Positions 49,662 to 58,879 of a DNA stretch of 64,000 nt are shown here, piece by piece. A model generated the notes under the pieces. The model searched no databases, was not told the origin of the DNA, and was given only the letters and a program-made list of their open reading frames with translations. The position numbers and the translations under genes were made by a program. Source of the stretch: Varibaculum timonense_A (GTDB taxonomy: Bacteria > Actinomycetota > Actinomycetes > Actinomycetales > Actinomycetaceae); contig NZ_JAQEVU010000008.1 of assembly GCF_027694345.1 (NCBI RefSeq), forward strand, positions 44,725 through 108,724, given 5' to 3'. Every line of letters begins with the position of its first letter. Position 1 is the first letter of the stretch.

Positions 49662-50375
49662 GTGGGAAATAAAGACAAGCGGGTAAACACGGGTAGACGC
49701 GCCTGGCTGACGCAAGAAAAGATCATGTACGCCGCAATGAAACTGACCCGAGAGTGCGGTCTAGAAAAATGGTCGATTCGCGACCTTGCGCAGCGTCTAG
49801 GAGTAGTTCCCTCTGTCATCTACCATCACTACCAAAACCGTGACGCCATTACCGCTTCTGTAATCAGCGAAATCACTAGCACCATCGAGCTACCGGACGA
49901 GCAGCTGGAATGGAAGGATTGGTTCATCTCCCTAGCAGGAAATGTCAGGCCCGTCTTTCTTGAATTCCCCGGAGTCACCGACAAACTGATATATGGACAT
50001 ATGGACGCCACGTTGCTACCAATCTTGGAGATGGCTTACGAAAAACTACGGGACGCTGGTTTTAGCCAGTACATTCACATCGCATACACAATTATCATCA
50101 ACACGATGCTGTGGAGCATTACTGCTCGCAACTTGCGCAGCCCAACCAAGCAAGAACAGCGCCACGACCTAGACCAAATGATTACCCGGCTTCAGCCCCT
50201 AGCCGCCTGCTCCACAACGCTGGCCGACATCCTCCAGGGCTACTTAATTCCGCTAGCCAACCCGAAAAACGAAGACCACATGAGTCAGGAATACTTTGAA
50301 ATCATCATAGAAGTCGTACTCGCCGGTTTAGAGATAGCGATCTTACCTCGCGAAAAACGCCTAACGAACCTATGA
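49662..50375 (+). CDS. TetR-family repressor
   Basis: This ~237-residue protein has an N-terminal helix-turn-helix (AAMKLTRECGLEKWSIRDLAQRLGVVPSVIYHHYQNRDAIT, given in part) and a TetR_C-type ligand domain with RPVFLEFPGVTDKLIYGHMD. GTG at 49,662 is preferred because the upstream TTGs lie in or next to the operator; a leader is almost absent, so the start is uncertain. It probably represses itself and the divergent MFS pump through the 29-bp palindrome. Confidence 0.85.
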   Translation: MGNKDKRVNTGRRAWLTQEKIMYAAMKLTRECGLEKWSIRDLAQRLGVVPSVIYHHYQNRDAITASVISEITSTIELPDEQLEWKDWFISLAGNVRPVFLEFPGVTDKLIYGHMDATLLPILEMAYEKLRDAGFSQYIHIAYTIIINTMLWSITARNLRSPTKQEQRHDLDQMITRLQPLAACSTTLADILQGYLIPLANPKNEDHMSQEYFEIIIEVVLAGLEIAILPREKRLTNL

Positions 50376-50384
50376 GCAAGAGAT

Positions 50385-50825
50385 CTCATCAATACACATA
50401 AGATATTACCCAAAATCACAAGGCATCCAGCTAAGAGCAGAGCCTTTTCAGCCTCTCCCTCTATTTTCCTGCGATTTTCCATTGAATACAAGAAAATCCA
50501 CCATGTTCGGAGCTTCCTAAACAACAGGTACGACTACGTCAAATACGGCACCACCAATGAACTAGCTATCGCCCTTCACAGCAGACAGGCTTCTCCCAGG
50601 AATCCGCAGCCTATATTGAATACTGAGCCCACCCTATTGCGTATGGACGAAGAGGAAACATCCATCTCGACTTCCGGTTTACCTCTTTGATGAACATCAA
50701 CGTGAAGAAAGAAGCCGACGAAATCTTCCACTATTGGCTTCCTCACTACCCGCGCGACCCGCCTGATAGCTCAACTTTACGGAGGGGTAGAACATTTAGG
50801 TCAAGCCCTGGAAACTAGCGAAGAT
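50385..50825. other. Phage-derived stretch with broken frames
   Basis: No intact gene is seen. From ~50,690 a frame (MNINVKKEADEIFHYW) shifts near 50,745 into FLTTRATRLIAQLYGGVEHLGQALETSED, which is continuous with the tail chaperone frame at 50,826. The chaperone gene therefore probably began further upstream and is frameshifted. Confidence 0.45.
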
Positions 50826-51083
50826 ATGGATAAGTCACTCGGTGAGGTAATCTGGCTTATCGCCCTGCTCGCTAACCAGTCCGTACAAACACACAACCTC
50901 ACCCATCCAGACAATAAGCGCCCAGAACTGACCGAAAAAGCAGTAGAACTCCTAACTGTGCCTGCAGATTTAGCTGACTATCGAGAGGCTATCGCCCAGG
51001 CATTACAGCGCGACACCCGGCGAGCAATCATGACCGAGACCCCCAACCCAAAAGGACAAACCAAGAAAAAGGACACCAAATAG
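50826..51083 (+). CDS. Phage tail assembly chaperone, upstream (G-like) product
   Basis: 85 codons remain from the first ATG (DKSLGEVIWLIALLANQSVQTHN ... PKGQTKKKDTK). The acidic/helical pattern and position before a second overlapping frame match siphophage tail assembly chaperones. The frame is open upstream, so the true start is probably lost. The end contains a slippery AAG-AAA-AAG-G leading to the -1 frame product. Confidence 0.65.
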   Translation: MDKSLGEVIWLIALLANQSVQTHNLTHPDNKRPELTEKAVELLTVPADLADYREAIAQALQRDTRRAIMTETPNPKGQTKKKDTK

Positions 51084-51274
51084 ATAGTGACGAGGCAATC
51101 TTTACCCGCCTAACCTATATCGGGCTCGCCCACCTGGGACTGACCCGCATGCAAATCGACCTCACCATATTCGGCGAACTGTTAGACCTGGTGGACTGCT
51201 GGCGCATCGAAACCGGCAGAGCCCAGCCGAAACGCATCTGGTTTATCGATGATATTATTCCAGCCGAGATTTAG
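51071..51274 (+). CDS. Phage tail assembly chaperone, -1 frameshift (GT-like) extension
   Basis: The -1 frame relative to the preceding gene is open from the slippery run (51,063-51,072) to the TAG at 51,272-51,274. It encodes GHQIDSDEAIFTRLTYIGLAH, then FGELLDLVDCWRIETGRAQPK and IWFIDDIIPAEI. No start codon or ribosome binding site is needed if made by programmed -1 frameshifting, as in lambda G/GT. Further copies of its 3' end occur at 58.23 and 61.76 kb. Confidence 0.65.
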   Translation, partial: GHQIDSDEAIFTRLTYIGLAHLGLTRMQIDLTIFGELLDLVDCWRIETGRAQPKRIWFIDDIIPAEI

Positions 51275-51362
51275 CGGGCTAAATGTTTCCTGAGATAACA
51301 GGCGAATAGCTGAGGATGGGCGGCATGCCACTGATGCCCTGCACCTTAGACGACTTCTAGGT
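51242..51362. repeat. 121-bp direct repeat R1, left of iron ABC operon
   Basis: It aligns gap-free with R2 at 58,227-58,347. It comprises the end of the tail chaperone frame (plus strand) and, convergent to it with overlapping stops, the last ~30 codons of an alpha/beta-hydrolase gene (minus strand: GAGHQWHAAHPQLFACYLRKHLAR, one in-frame stop before it). Together R1 and R2 bracket the ECF/ABC operon. Confidence 0.75.
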
Positions 51363-51509
51363 TCGCCGCTGTTTAGGGGCTAGTAAATCTGTTAATAGGT
51401 TTGGTCTGACGAATAGTTATCCACTTCGCCCTTCCCTTTCTCTGCCTATGTGTCGGTTAGATTACCCGGATACTACTTGACCCAATAGGGGCACTCACAT
51501 ATCCTTTTA

Positions 51510-51528
51510 TTAGGTAAAGCTCGCCTAA
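51510..51528 (+). promoter_or_regulatory. DtxR/IdeR-type iron box
   Basis: TTAGGTAAAGCTCGCCTAA closely matches the actinobacterial DtxR consensus TTAGGTTAGGCTAACCTAA (differences only in the middle). It is 26 bp upstream of the first gene of the ECF/ABC operon. This predicts repression when iron is sufficient. Confidence 0.8.
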
Positions 51529-51553
51529 TAAATAATTAGAAGGGGTGTATCGC

Positions 51554-52120
51554 ATGAAAACACGCGACTTTATCAACATTGGCGTTTTCACCGCAATTTA
51601 TTTTGTGCTAGTTTTCGGCACCGGAATGCTAGGCATTATTAATCCAGCAATGATGTTCGTGGGCTATGCCTTAGGACTTATCGCTAACGGCGCCGTAGTC
51701 ATGCTATTTAAGTCGCGGGTACCGAAGATTGGCGCCTTGGCACTAATGGGACTATTAGTAGGGAGTTTAATGGTAATTACCGGGCACCCCTGGATTGTTG
51801 TCCTGCTTGCACCTGTGCTGGGATTAGCCGCAGACTTCCTCTTCGCTAAAAACTCAACGGTTTTTCGGGTTTTAGGATACGCCGTCATGTCCATTTGGTA
51901 CGTGGTGCCTTGGTTCCCCGTATTCATTGATCCTCAGGGCTACTACAATTATGTTGCCGACTCTATGGGAACCGCCTATGCAGACTCATTACGCTGGTTC
52001 TTGTCACCATGGATGATTGTGGCCTGGGGTGTGGGAGTTTTCATTCTGGGACTTATCGGCGGAGTCTTCGGAAATTCTCTAATGGCCCGGCACTTCCGTA
52101 AAGCTGGCATCGCAAAGTAA
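51554..52120 (+). CDS. ECF transporter S component, MptD/Trep_Strep type
   Basis: This ~188-residue hydrophobic protein has about six membrane helices (INIGVFTAIYFVLVFGTGMLG ..., MMFVGYALGLIANGAVVMLF). It resembles the TIGR02185-type putative S components found with ECF modules. It would be the substrate-binding membrane subunit. ATG 51,554 is chosen with AGAAGGGG eight bases upstream. It is the first gene of a five-gene operon under an iron box; the likely cargo is heme or a siderophore. Confidence 0.75.
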   Translation: MKTRDFINIGVFTAIYFVLVFGTGMLGIINPAMMFVGYALGLIANGAVVMLFKSRVPKIGALALMGLLVGSLMVITGHPWIVVLLAPVLGLAADFLFAKNSTVFRVLGYAVMSIWYVVPWFPVFIDPQGYYNYVADSMGTAYADSLRWFLSPWMIVAWGVGVFILGLIGGVFGNSLMARHFRKAGIAK

Positions 52121-52929
52121 TGACTCTTCAATGTCAAAGCAGCAACCACGGATCAGCAGCAAGCTATCACCAGGATCAAGTCACCAGCGCTGAAATCTTA
52201 GCAGCTAACCAACGGCATTCCCGGCCAGATCCGCGCACCGTTTTACTGGTCATTTTTGTATTAAATGCCCTGGTAATGTCGCGACTACCCATGGCGATAA
52301 CTTTCCTGGTGGCAGGCATCGCACTCTTGGCTTTACTATCGACGCGTTGCTATTCATGGGCGTTAGGTTTCCTTGCCGTGGAAGGAACCTGGATTGCTTG
52401 TATCTATCTTTTCCCAAGAATCTGGCCAAGCGCCCTCACTGCGTTTCTAGTGGTTTTAGGCTTCTGGATGATAAAGCTCTGCACTGTTGGCGGTCTGGCA
52501 GGTTACGCGATTAAAGCTATCGTCCCCGGAGAACTCGTAGCTGGTCTTCGCGAATTACGTATACCAATAGCTATAACCGTTCCTCTGGTAGTGCTATTAC
52601 GATTCATACCGACAGTATTTCGAGAATACCGTGCAGTAAGAGAAGCAATGTCTCTGCGGGGATTACAAATGGGATGGCGCGCCCTCTTACATCCCCTCCA
52701 TTTTCTAGAAATGGTTTTAGTTCCCTTGCTGGCATCCTGTGCCCGAACCGCTGATGAAATGACCGCCGCCGGCATGGTGCGCGGTTTAGGATCCACTATT
52801 TTCCCAAGCACTTTAAAACAGCTTCGATTTAATCGACTAGACGCCCTCTGGATATTGACGCTAGTCGCCCTGATTGCTCTCATCCCCTACTCGGATCATC
52901 TAGCTATACTCTCGGGCGGATTCAAATGA
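52120..52929 (+). CDS. ECF transporter T component (EcfT)
   Basis: This 269-residue protein has a ~30-residue hydrophilic N-terminus, about five membrane helices and the EcfT coupling motif region EYRAVREAMSLRGLQMGWRA (the AxxxRG-type helices that bind the ATPases), then a second ARTADEMTAAGMVRGL motif. It starts in a TAATG overlap with the S component. It couples the energising ATPase to the S subunit. Confidence 0.85.
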   Translation: MTLQCQSSNHGSAASYHQDQVTSAEILAANQRHSRPDPRTVLLVIFVLNALVMSRLPMAITFLVAGIALLALLSTRCYSWALGFLAVEGTWIACIYLFPRIWPSALTAFLVVLGFWMIKLCTVGGLAGYAIKAIVPGELVAGLRELRIPIAITVPLVVLLRFIPTVFREYRAVREAMSLRGLQMGWRALLHPLHFLEMVLVPLLASCARTADEMTAAGMVRGLGSTIFPSTLKQLRFNRLDALWILTLVALIALIPYSDHLAILSGGFK

Positions 52930-54389
52930 GAACCTCAATCGGCCATGTTTCCTTCGATTACCAGTTCAACCCGGACGAAGAAACCTCATCAGCTCACGTT
53001 AGCGCAGTCAGCGATATTAACCTCGATTTCCCTAAAGGATCTTGTACCTTAATCACCGGCCCTTCCGGAGCAGGCAAGTCGACCCTATTAAAACTTCTGA
53101 ACGGTTTAATACCCGAACTTTATAAGGGGAATCTGAGCGGACACACCCTCCTTGCTGGTCTTGATACCGTGCAAACCGATATCCAACAATTAGGGCGCAC
53201 CGCCGGGACAGTTTTTCAAAATCCCCGTTCCCAATTTTTTACGGCAAATGTACTAGAAGAGTTAGCATTCGCGAGCGAAAATGCCGGAGATACCCCCCAA
53301 ACAACCGCTAACCGAATAGCGGAAGCTATTAACACCTGGGGCATTCAGCGACTGCTGGGCAAAGAGTTACGTCAGCTTTCCGGAGGTGAATTACAGCTGG
53401 TTGCTTGCGCAGCGGCAGTGGTCGGACCGCAGAAAATCCTGCTTTTAGACGAGCCCACCTCTAACCTTTCCCCGGAAGCAATTTCTGCATTCAGCAAAGT
53501 CTTACAAAGGCTAAAAAGCGCAGGCTGGACACTGGTAGTAGCCGAGCACCGCGTTTACCCTCTAAAAGGTCTAGCGGATCAAGTTGCGATTATGGGTGAA
53601 GGGCGAATCCAGCATTTATTTACTGCGGATGAGTTTTTTAGCTTGTCTTCTACACAGCGTAAAGAGTTGGGGCTGCGCACCCTGGAAAAACCAGAAATTT
53701 GCGTTAGATGTATTCCCGATCAACAGGCAGACGGTATTACCGCAAAAAATTTAAGGTTCAGTTACGGCAAACACCGCGTCCTCAATATTCCTTCCCTATA
53801 TTTACCTAAGGGAAAAGTAGTTGCGCTAGTCGGCCCGAACGGAGCGGGTAAAACTACTCTCGCACGCACCCTCATCGGGTTAGCTCATCCAGAGAAGGGC
53901 AGCGATATTAGTTTTAGCGGCAAATCCTGCCGGGCGGCAGAAAGACGAAACCGCAGTGTGCTAGTAATGCAAGATGTGAACCGGCAGCTATTTGCCGAAA
54001 CAGCAGCGGGAGAGGTTGTATTAGGAAATGACAATTTTAGTGAAGAGCAGGTGCAGACGCTTCTAGGTGATTTGGGGTTGCAAGGATTATCTGAACGGCA
54101 CCCGATGACTCTTTCTGGGGGGCAAAAACAACGTCTCGTGATTGCTAACGCCTTGGCGAGCCAGGCAGAGCTTTACGTATTCGATGAACCTACCTCGGGA
54201 GTTGACTACCGGCACCTACTATCGATTAGTTCCCAGATTCGCTCACTAGCTGCTAAAAGCAAAGCAGTCCTGATAATCAGTCACGACTTGGAGTTCATCA
54301 ATGAAGTTGTTGATTATCAGTTATTGCTCTGGTCTCTCGATAGCGGAATAAACGCGCAACTTACTGCAGCTGACCAAGAGAAACATTAA
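52926..54389 (+). CDS. ECF transporter fused double ATPase
   Basis: This 487-residue protein has two ABC domains in tandem. The first has Walker A GPSGAGKSTLL, signature LSGGELQLVACAAA and Walker B ILLLDEPTSNL. The second has GPNGAGKTTLARTL, LSGGQKQRLVIANAL and LYVFDEPTSGVD. The fusion replaces the usual EcfA/EcfA' pair. ATGA overlap with EcfT. It energises the S-T module. Confidence 0.9.
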   Translation: MRTSIGHVSFDYQFNPDEETSSAHVSAVSDINLDFPKGSCTLITGPSGAGKSTLLKLLNGLIPELYKGNLSGHTLLAGLDTVQTDIQQLGRTAGTVFQNPRSQFFTANVLEELAFASENAGDTPQTTANRIAEAINTWGIQRLLGKELRQLSGGELQLVACAAAVVGPQKILLLDEPTSNLSPEAISAFSKVLQRLKSAGWTLVVAEHRVYPLKGLADQVAIMGEGRIQHLFTADEFFSLSSTQRKELGLRTLEKPEICVRCIPDQQADGITAKNLRFSYGKHRVLNIPSLYLPKGKVVALVGPNGAGKTTLARTLIGLAHPEKGSDISFSGKSCRAAERRNRSVLVMQDVNRQLFAETAAGEVVLGNDNFSEEQVQTLLGDLGLQGLSERHPMTLSGGQKQRLVIANALASQAELYVFDEPTSGVDYRHLLSISSQIRSLAAKSKAVLIISHDLEFINEVVDYQLLLWSLDSGINAQLTAADQEKH

Positions 54390-54402
54390 AAGAGGAAGCC
54401 AA

Positions 54403-56217
54403 GTGACTGATAATCAAGTTAGCGAACCAAGGAAAGATACAGCGGCGAATATCCAGCTGACCAGCAAACAAGGTAAAGCCGCATTACGAGAACTCTTAGC
54501 TCCTGTACAATTGGCGCTCCGAGTTGGTCGAGTAATGGCGGTTATATCCGCTATTTTGCGAGTTTTTCCGTTCGTTGCCTTAGTGGGGATCGGCAACGAA
54601 CTCCTAACTTCACTAGGTAATGGCGCATCGCCCAACCAAAGTGTCATCATATTTTGGGTACAGGTGTTAATCGGAACATTTTGTGGAGGTCTATTCGCTT
54701 ATTTTGTGGGCTTGCTGGTTACCCATATTGCCGATAATCGCTTATCCGCAAGTATTCAGCAAAAGATTATTCGTTTTCTGGGGCAAGCTCCTTTAACTTG
54801 GTTTAGTGATAATACTTCCGGCCATGTGCGTAAAGTGCTGCAAGACGATGTAAAAAATCTACATATGCTAGTGGCACACCGCCCCGTAGATTCACTAATC
54901 GCTACCCTAATGCCCATATTTTGCGCGGGTTATACCTTTATTATTGATTTAAGACTCGGACTTTTAGTAATTGTTGCGGTGCCGATTTACATTATTTCCT
55001 ACGCTGTGATGATGCGGGGAATGGGCGATAAATCCTTAGAACTTGATGCAAAACTTGATCAGGTTTCCTCCGCAATGGTGGAGTTCGTGAAAGGCATTCA
55101 GGTGGTTAAGACTTTTGGGATCACCGGAAAAGCACACCGCAAATATTCCCATAGCGCCAATGAAGCCTGTGACTATATGGAGGAATGGAATCGGCCAATG
55201 GTGCATGCGGCTTCCTTGACCGCCGCCCTCACCTCTACTCCATTGGTAGTTCTCTTATTTGGGATTGTCGGCCCCTGGTTCGTCTCCAAGCATTGGGTTA
55301 GTCCGGTAGAAGTAGTTGCCGGTTGTTTAATTGCCATTGCACTTCCCTCATCAATTAACCTAGTAACCCAGCTTGCTTGGAATTATCAGTTAGCGGGTGC
55401 GGCAGCCAAAAGGATTCTTGATCTTCTTAGGGTAAAGCCCCTCACTTGCCCCGAGAAATCGACGTCTTTACCTCAAGACGCAAGCATAGAATTTAAAAAT
55501 GTGTCGCTCAGCTATGGCCATACCCTAGCTTTGGATAATATCTCTTTACGTTGTGCACCCGGTACAGTAACCGCTCTCATGGGACCATCAGGAGCCGGGA
55601 AAACCACCCTGGCCAAATTGGCCGCCCGTTTTCTGGATCCCGATACTGGCGCAGTACTAATCGGTGGAGTAAACCTTAGGGAACTGAGTAGAACCGATCT
55701 CTACCGTCACCTTGGGTTTGTACTGCAAGATGCGCAACTCTTGCGGGCTTCTATTCGCGACAACATTTCTATCGGGCGGCACGATGCAGATGAAGCCGAG
55801 ATTATTAACGCTGCTCGCCAGGCGCAGATTCATGACGAAATCATGGCGCTGCCTAAAGGATATGACAGTGTTGTCGGGGAAGATCTGAAGCTATCGGGAG
55901 GGCAAGCTCAACGGATTGCAATCGCCAGAACCTTACTATTGGATGCACCGATACTCATATTGGATGAGGCAGCCGCCATGGTAGATCCGGAATGCGAAGC
56001 ACAAATCCAGAAAGCTATTAACCATCTAATGGTCGGACGTACTGTTCTGGTTATCGATCACCGTCCCGATTCGGTCAAGAACGTCGATCAAATCGTCCTA
56101 CTTGATAAAGGGCAGTTGGTGGCTTGCGGTAATCACCAGAAGCTAAAAAATATAGAACTCTACCGTCGCCTGTGGTCGGCATCCAATGTTGAGTTTACGG
56201 AAAGAGGACGAAACTAA
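54403..56217 (+). CDS. ABC transporter, IrtA/YbtP-like transmembrane-ATPase half-transporter
   Basis: This 604-residue protein has a six-helix exporter-type membrane domain (~35-330) and an ATPase domain with GPSGAGKTTLAKLAARF, LSGGQAQRIAIARTL and LILDEAAAMVD. GTG start with GAGGAAG upstream. Exporter-fold half-transporters in iron-regulated operons, paired with a second half-transporter, are known siderophore importers (IrtAB, YbtPQ). The pairing and iron box support import, but heme or another metallophore is possible. Confidence 0.85.
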   Translation: MTDNQVSEPRKDTAANIQLTSKQGKAALRELLAPVQLALRVGRVMAVISAILRVFPFVALVGIGNELLTSLGNGASPNQSVIIFWVQVLIGTFCGGLFAYFVGLLVTHIADNRLSASIQQKIIRFLGQAPLTWFSDNTSGHVRKVLQDDVKNLHMLVAHRPVDSLIATLMPIFCAGYTFIIDLRLGLLVIVAVPIYIISYAVMMRGMGDKSLELDAKLDQVSSAMVEFVKGIQVVKTFGITGKAHRKYSHSANEACDYMEEWNRPMVHAASLTAALTSTPLVVLLFGIVGPWFVSKHWVSPVEVVAGCLIAIALPSSINLVTQLAWNYQLAGAAAKRILDLLRVKPLTCPEKSTSLPQDASIEFKNVSLSYGHTLALDNISLRCAPGTVTALMGPSGAGKTTLAKLAARFLDPDTGAVLIGGVNLRELSRTDLYRHLGFVLQDAQLLRASIRDNISIGRHDADEAEIINAARQAQIHDEIMALPKGYDSVVGEDLKLSGGQAQRIAIARTLLLDAPILILDEAAAMVDPECEAQIQKAINHLMVGRTVLVIDHRPDSVKNVDQIVLLDKGQLVACGNHQKLKNIELYRRLWSASNVEFTERGRN

Positions 56218-56218
56218 A

Positions 56219-57985
56219 ATGGATAAGTCAATGGGAGCTATCGACATAATTCGAACAAATTTCCGACTCAGCGCCAATTCGCAAAATCACAGCAGAAGTA
56301 TCAGCTGGGCAACTAGGATTATCAGCGGTATTGCGCAGGGGGTAGGCTTACTTGCGCTGATTCAGCTCGCAAACACCTGGGCTAGCAGGCAGGAAGAAAG
56401 CACTCATAACGCTACCCCCTGGATCTTAACCCTGATCGTCACGGCGATTATCGGGGCGATCAGTATCTACATAAGAGATCGCTTCTCCTACGAAGGCGCT
56501 TTTTCGGTGATGCGCTCTGTCCATCGCCGCGTTGGGGATCAGTTGGCAAAACTGCCCCTGGGATGGTTCTCCACCGATACTACCGGGCGTTTATCCCGCC
56601 TAGGGGCAGCTACTGTCAATGAGCTCGGAAACCTGAGTGCCCATTTGCTCACGGAACTATCCGCCGCCACCGTCACTTTGCTGACACTGCTTACTGGTCT
56701 GCTTTGGTGGTATCCCGCCTTGGGCTCAATTTTTGCGTTATGCCTAATCTGTTACCTGATTCTGATGTGGGCACTAACCTACCTCGACAGTGCCGCCAGT
56801 GCCTATGCGGCCCCGGCGGCAACTGAACTAGCTGATCGAATCGTAGAATTCTCTACCTGCCAATCCATGCTCCGCGCATGTGACCAGACGATTTATCCCC
56901 AAATGGCAACGGCTTTAGCAGAAAATCGCCGCAGATCCACTCGCCGACTATGGGTAGAATGTATCGGGAATTTTCTCGGTGGCATTGCCTCGCAAACGAT
57001 TTGCGTTGTAATGATTATTTCCAGTGTTCATCTTGCTTTTACTGGAAGCCTTGCTCCCCTGGCAGTGGTGGCGGTTATTGGGATAAGCCTGGAAATCACT
57101 CATTACCTTTCCACTATTTCTAATTGTCGAACCGGGCTACTGGCAGTTGGCCCGACAATGGCGACTATTAACGAAGTACTGGATGCGCGCCCTCTGCCCG
57201 AGCCAGAAACTTCGCTACCCCAACCATTACCTCATCAAGTTGAGCTTCGAGAGGTTGATTTTGCTTATGGGAACGATAAACAGGTTCTAAACAAAGTCAG
57301 TTTCACCGTCGCTCCCCACACTATGACTGCACTTGTTGGCCCTTCGGGCGCCGGTAAAACCACTATTGCCCGCTTGATTTGTCGATTTTGGGATGTAAAC
57401 TCGGGTGCAGTACTCGTTGGTGATCGAGATGTTAGAGAACTAACGACTGAAGATTTAATGAGCCAAATTTCAATGGTTTTCCAAGATGTCTATCTTTTCG
57501 ATGACACTTTGGAAGCAAATATCCGCATCGGTAACTCCAATGCCCCTAAAGAGGCTCTACTACGTGCGGCAGAACTAGCAGGAGTCAACGATATTGTCAG
57601 CCGACTTCCCGATGGTTGGGATACAAAAGTTGGTGAAGGTGGATGCGCATTATCAGGAGGGGAACGCCAACGAGTTTCAATTGCTCGCGCTATTTTAAAA
57701 AATGCTCCGATTGTACTCTTCGATGAAGCTACCAGCGCTCTTGATGCCGAAAATGAAGCAAATCTGCTGCGCTCTTTCGAAGTATTACGTCGCCAATCCA
57801 CCATGTTGGTAATCGCGCATAAACTCCACACGATTACTCAGGCTGACCAGATTGTGGTTCTAGATGATCATGGGCATGTGGCTCAGATTGGCACCCACAA
57901 TCAACTAATAAGCTGCCAGGGGATTTACCGAGATTTTTGGAATGAGCGTCAGGCCGCCTCTGGATGGAAAATAGCCGCACATTAG
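56219..57985 (+). CDS. ABC transporter, IrtB/YbtQ-like half-transporter
   Basis: This ~588-residue protein has a membrane domain (~20-320) and an ATPase with GPSGAGKTTIARLICRF, the Q-loop VFQDVYLFDDTLEANI, signature LSGGERQRVSIARAIL and Walker B IVLFDEATSALD. ATG 56,219 has AAGAGGA upstream and lies 2 bp past the preceding stop. It forms the heterodimer partner of the previous gene. It is the last gene of the iron operon. Confidence 0.88.
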   Translation: MDKSMGAIDIIRTNFRLSANSQNHSRSISWATRIISGIAQGVGLLALIQLANTWASRQEESTHNATPWILTLIVTAIIGAISIYIRDRFSYEGAFSVMRSVHRRVGDQLAKLPLGWFSTDTTGRLSRLGAATVNELGNLSAHLLTELSAATVTLLTLLTGLLWWYPALGSIFALCLICYLILMWALTYLDSAASAYAAPAATELADRIVEFSTCQSMLRACDQTIYPQMATALAENRRRSTRRLWVECIGNFLGGIASQTICVVMIISSVHLAFTGSLAPLAVVAVIGISLEITHYLSTISNCRTGLLAVGPTMATINEVLDARPLPEPETSLPQPLPHQVELREVDFAYGNDKQVLNKVSFTVAPHTMTALVGPSGAGKTTIARLICRFWDVNSGAVLVGDRDVRELTTEDLMSQISMVFQDVYLFDDTLEANIRIGNSNAPKEALLRAAELAGVNDIVSRLPDGWDTKVGEGGCALSGGERQRVSIARAILKNAPIVLFDEATSALDAENEANLLRSFEVLRRQSTMLVIAHKLHTITQADQIVVLDDHGHVAQIGTHNQLISCQGIYRDFWNERQAASGWKIAAH

Positions 57986-58105
57986 TACGGAACAGGTTGG
58001 ATTAAGCAAGGACCTTTAAAACTTAAAGAAGCAGTAGCTGGAGTATATTCACTAGAATTTACCGTGGGAACTCTCGATGCTAATGCTCGCTCAGAGGTGT
58101 AAATC

Positions 58106-58204
58106 GAAACCGGGTTGGCTTCCAAAGCCATTGAATATTACGAAGCTCAGGGACTGTTGAATCCTGCGAGGGACGCAGGAGGGTATTGCAACTACAGCGA
58201 GTAA
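58106..58204 (+). pseudogene. MerR-family regulator, N-terminal fragment
   Basis: About 32 codons (ETGLASKAIEYYEAQGLLNPARDAGGYCNYSE, given in part) match the MerR DNA-binding domain (TGLSxKxIRYYExxGLLxPxRxxxGYRxYxE), then a stop. There is no start codon and no effector domain. It is probably a remnant carried with the ABC insertion or from its target site. Confidence 0.6.
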
Positions 58205-58226
58205 GAAGTTTTACTACTTACTTGAA

Positions 58227-58347
58227 TTTATCGACGATATTATTCTTGCTGGTGTTTAGTGGGTTAAATGTTTCGTGAGATAACCGGTGAATAGCTGAGG
58301 ATGGGTGGCGTGCCACTGGTGCCCTGCGCCTTGGATAACCTCTAGGT
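58227..58347. repeat. 121-bp direct repeat R2, right of iron ABC operon
   Basis: Gap-free partner of R1 (51,242-51,362). It contains the last codons of a second tail chaperone copy (IDDIILAGV, stop 58,257-58,259) and the end of the convergent hydrolase gene; the two stop codons overlap. Confidence 0.75.
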
Positions 58348-58879
58348 GAGCTGTGGGGATAAGGCTTTAGATTTTGTGGGCGGCAGGCAGGTTTGCTTTA
58401 TCTTTGCTACCGCAAACCACAGTTACGGGCATCGATAAAGCAGGTAGCTGCGAAGTGAGGTCTAAATCTTTCAAACTATCGAGCACGCTCAGCAGCTCAG
58501 GTTTGCTTAGCTGTGGCGGACAGACCCATTTTGTTGGTAAAACTCGCATTAGTGTCTTTTGCAGATTCATCAACAGTTTTGGGGGTTTAGCTTGCGGAGC
58601 TGAAACAAACAGTGAGGACACCTTGCCTGGATGGGTGAGGGCGATATTTAAAGCAATCACTGCACCCAACGATAACCCGACCAGGTGAACTGGTTCGGTA
58701 AGCGAGTCAGCAATCTGGGTACATACGTCCTTGAGCGACCAGCAAGCCAGCGGCGGTTTCGTTCTCAAAACCTCTAGAGCTATGCACTCGGTTTGCGGAA
58801 GCTGTTTTATTACCGGGTTCCAAACATCACGGGTTTCACCCAACCCGTGCAAGAACACGACCTTTTGCGCATCATTCAT
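58256..58879 (-). pseudogene. Alpha/beta hydrolase (BioH/MenH-like), one frameshift near the C-terminus
   Basis: The N-terminal 170 codons are intact: VVFLHGLGETRDVWNPVIKQL, the nucleophile elbow VGLSLGAVIALNIAL, and the catalytic-Asp region MPVTVVCGSKDKANLP. The frame stops at 58,367. The expected end with the catalytic His (HLEVIQGAGHQWHATHPQLFTGYL) continues in another frame to 58,256. The frameshift may be real or a sequencing error. It starts 4 bp inside the upstream small membrane gene. It sits reversed between tail chaperone and tape-measure remnants. Confidence 0.7.
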
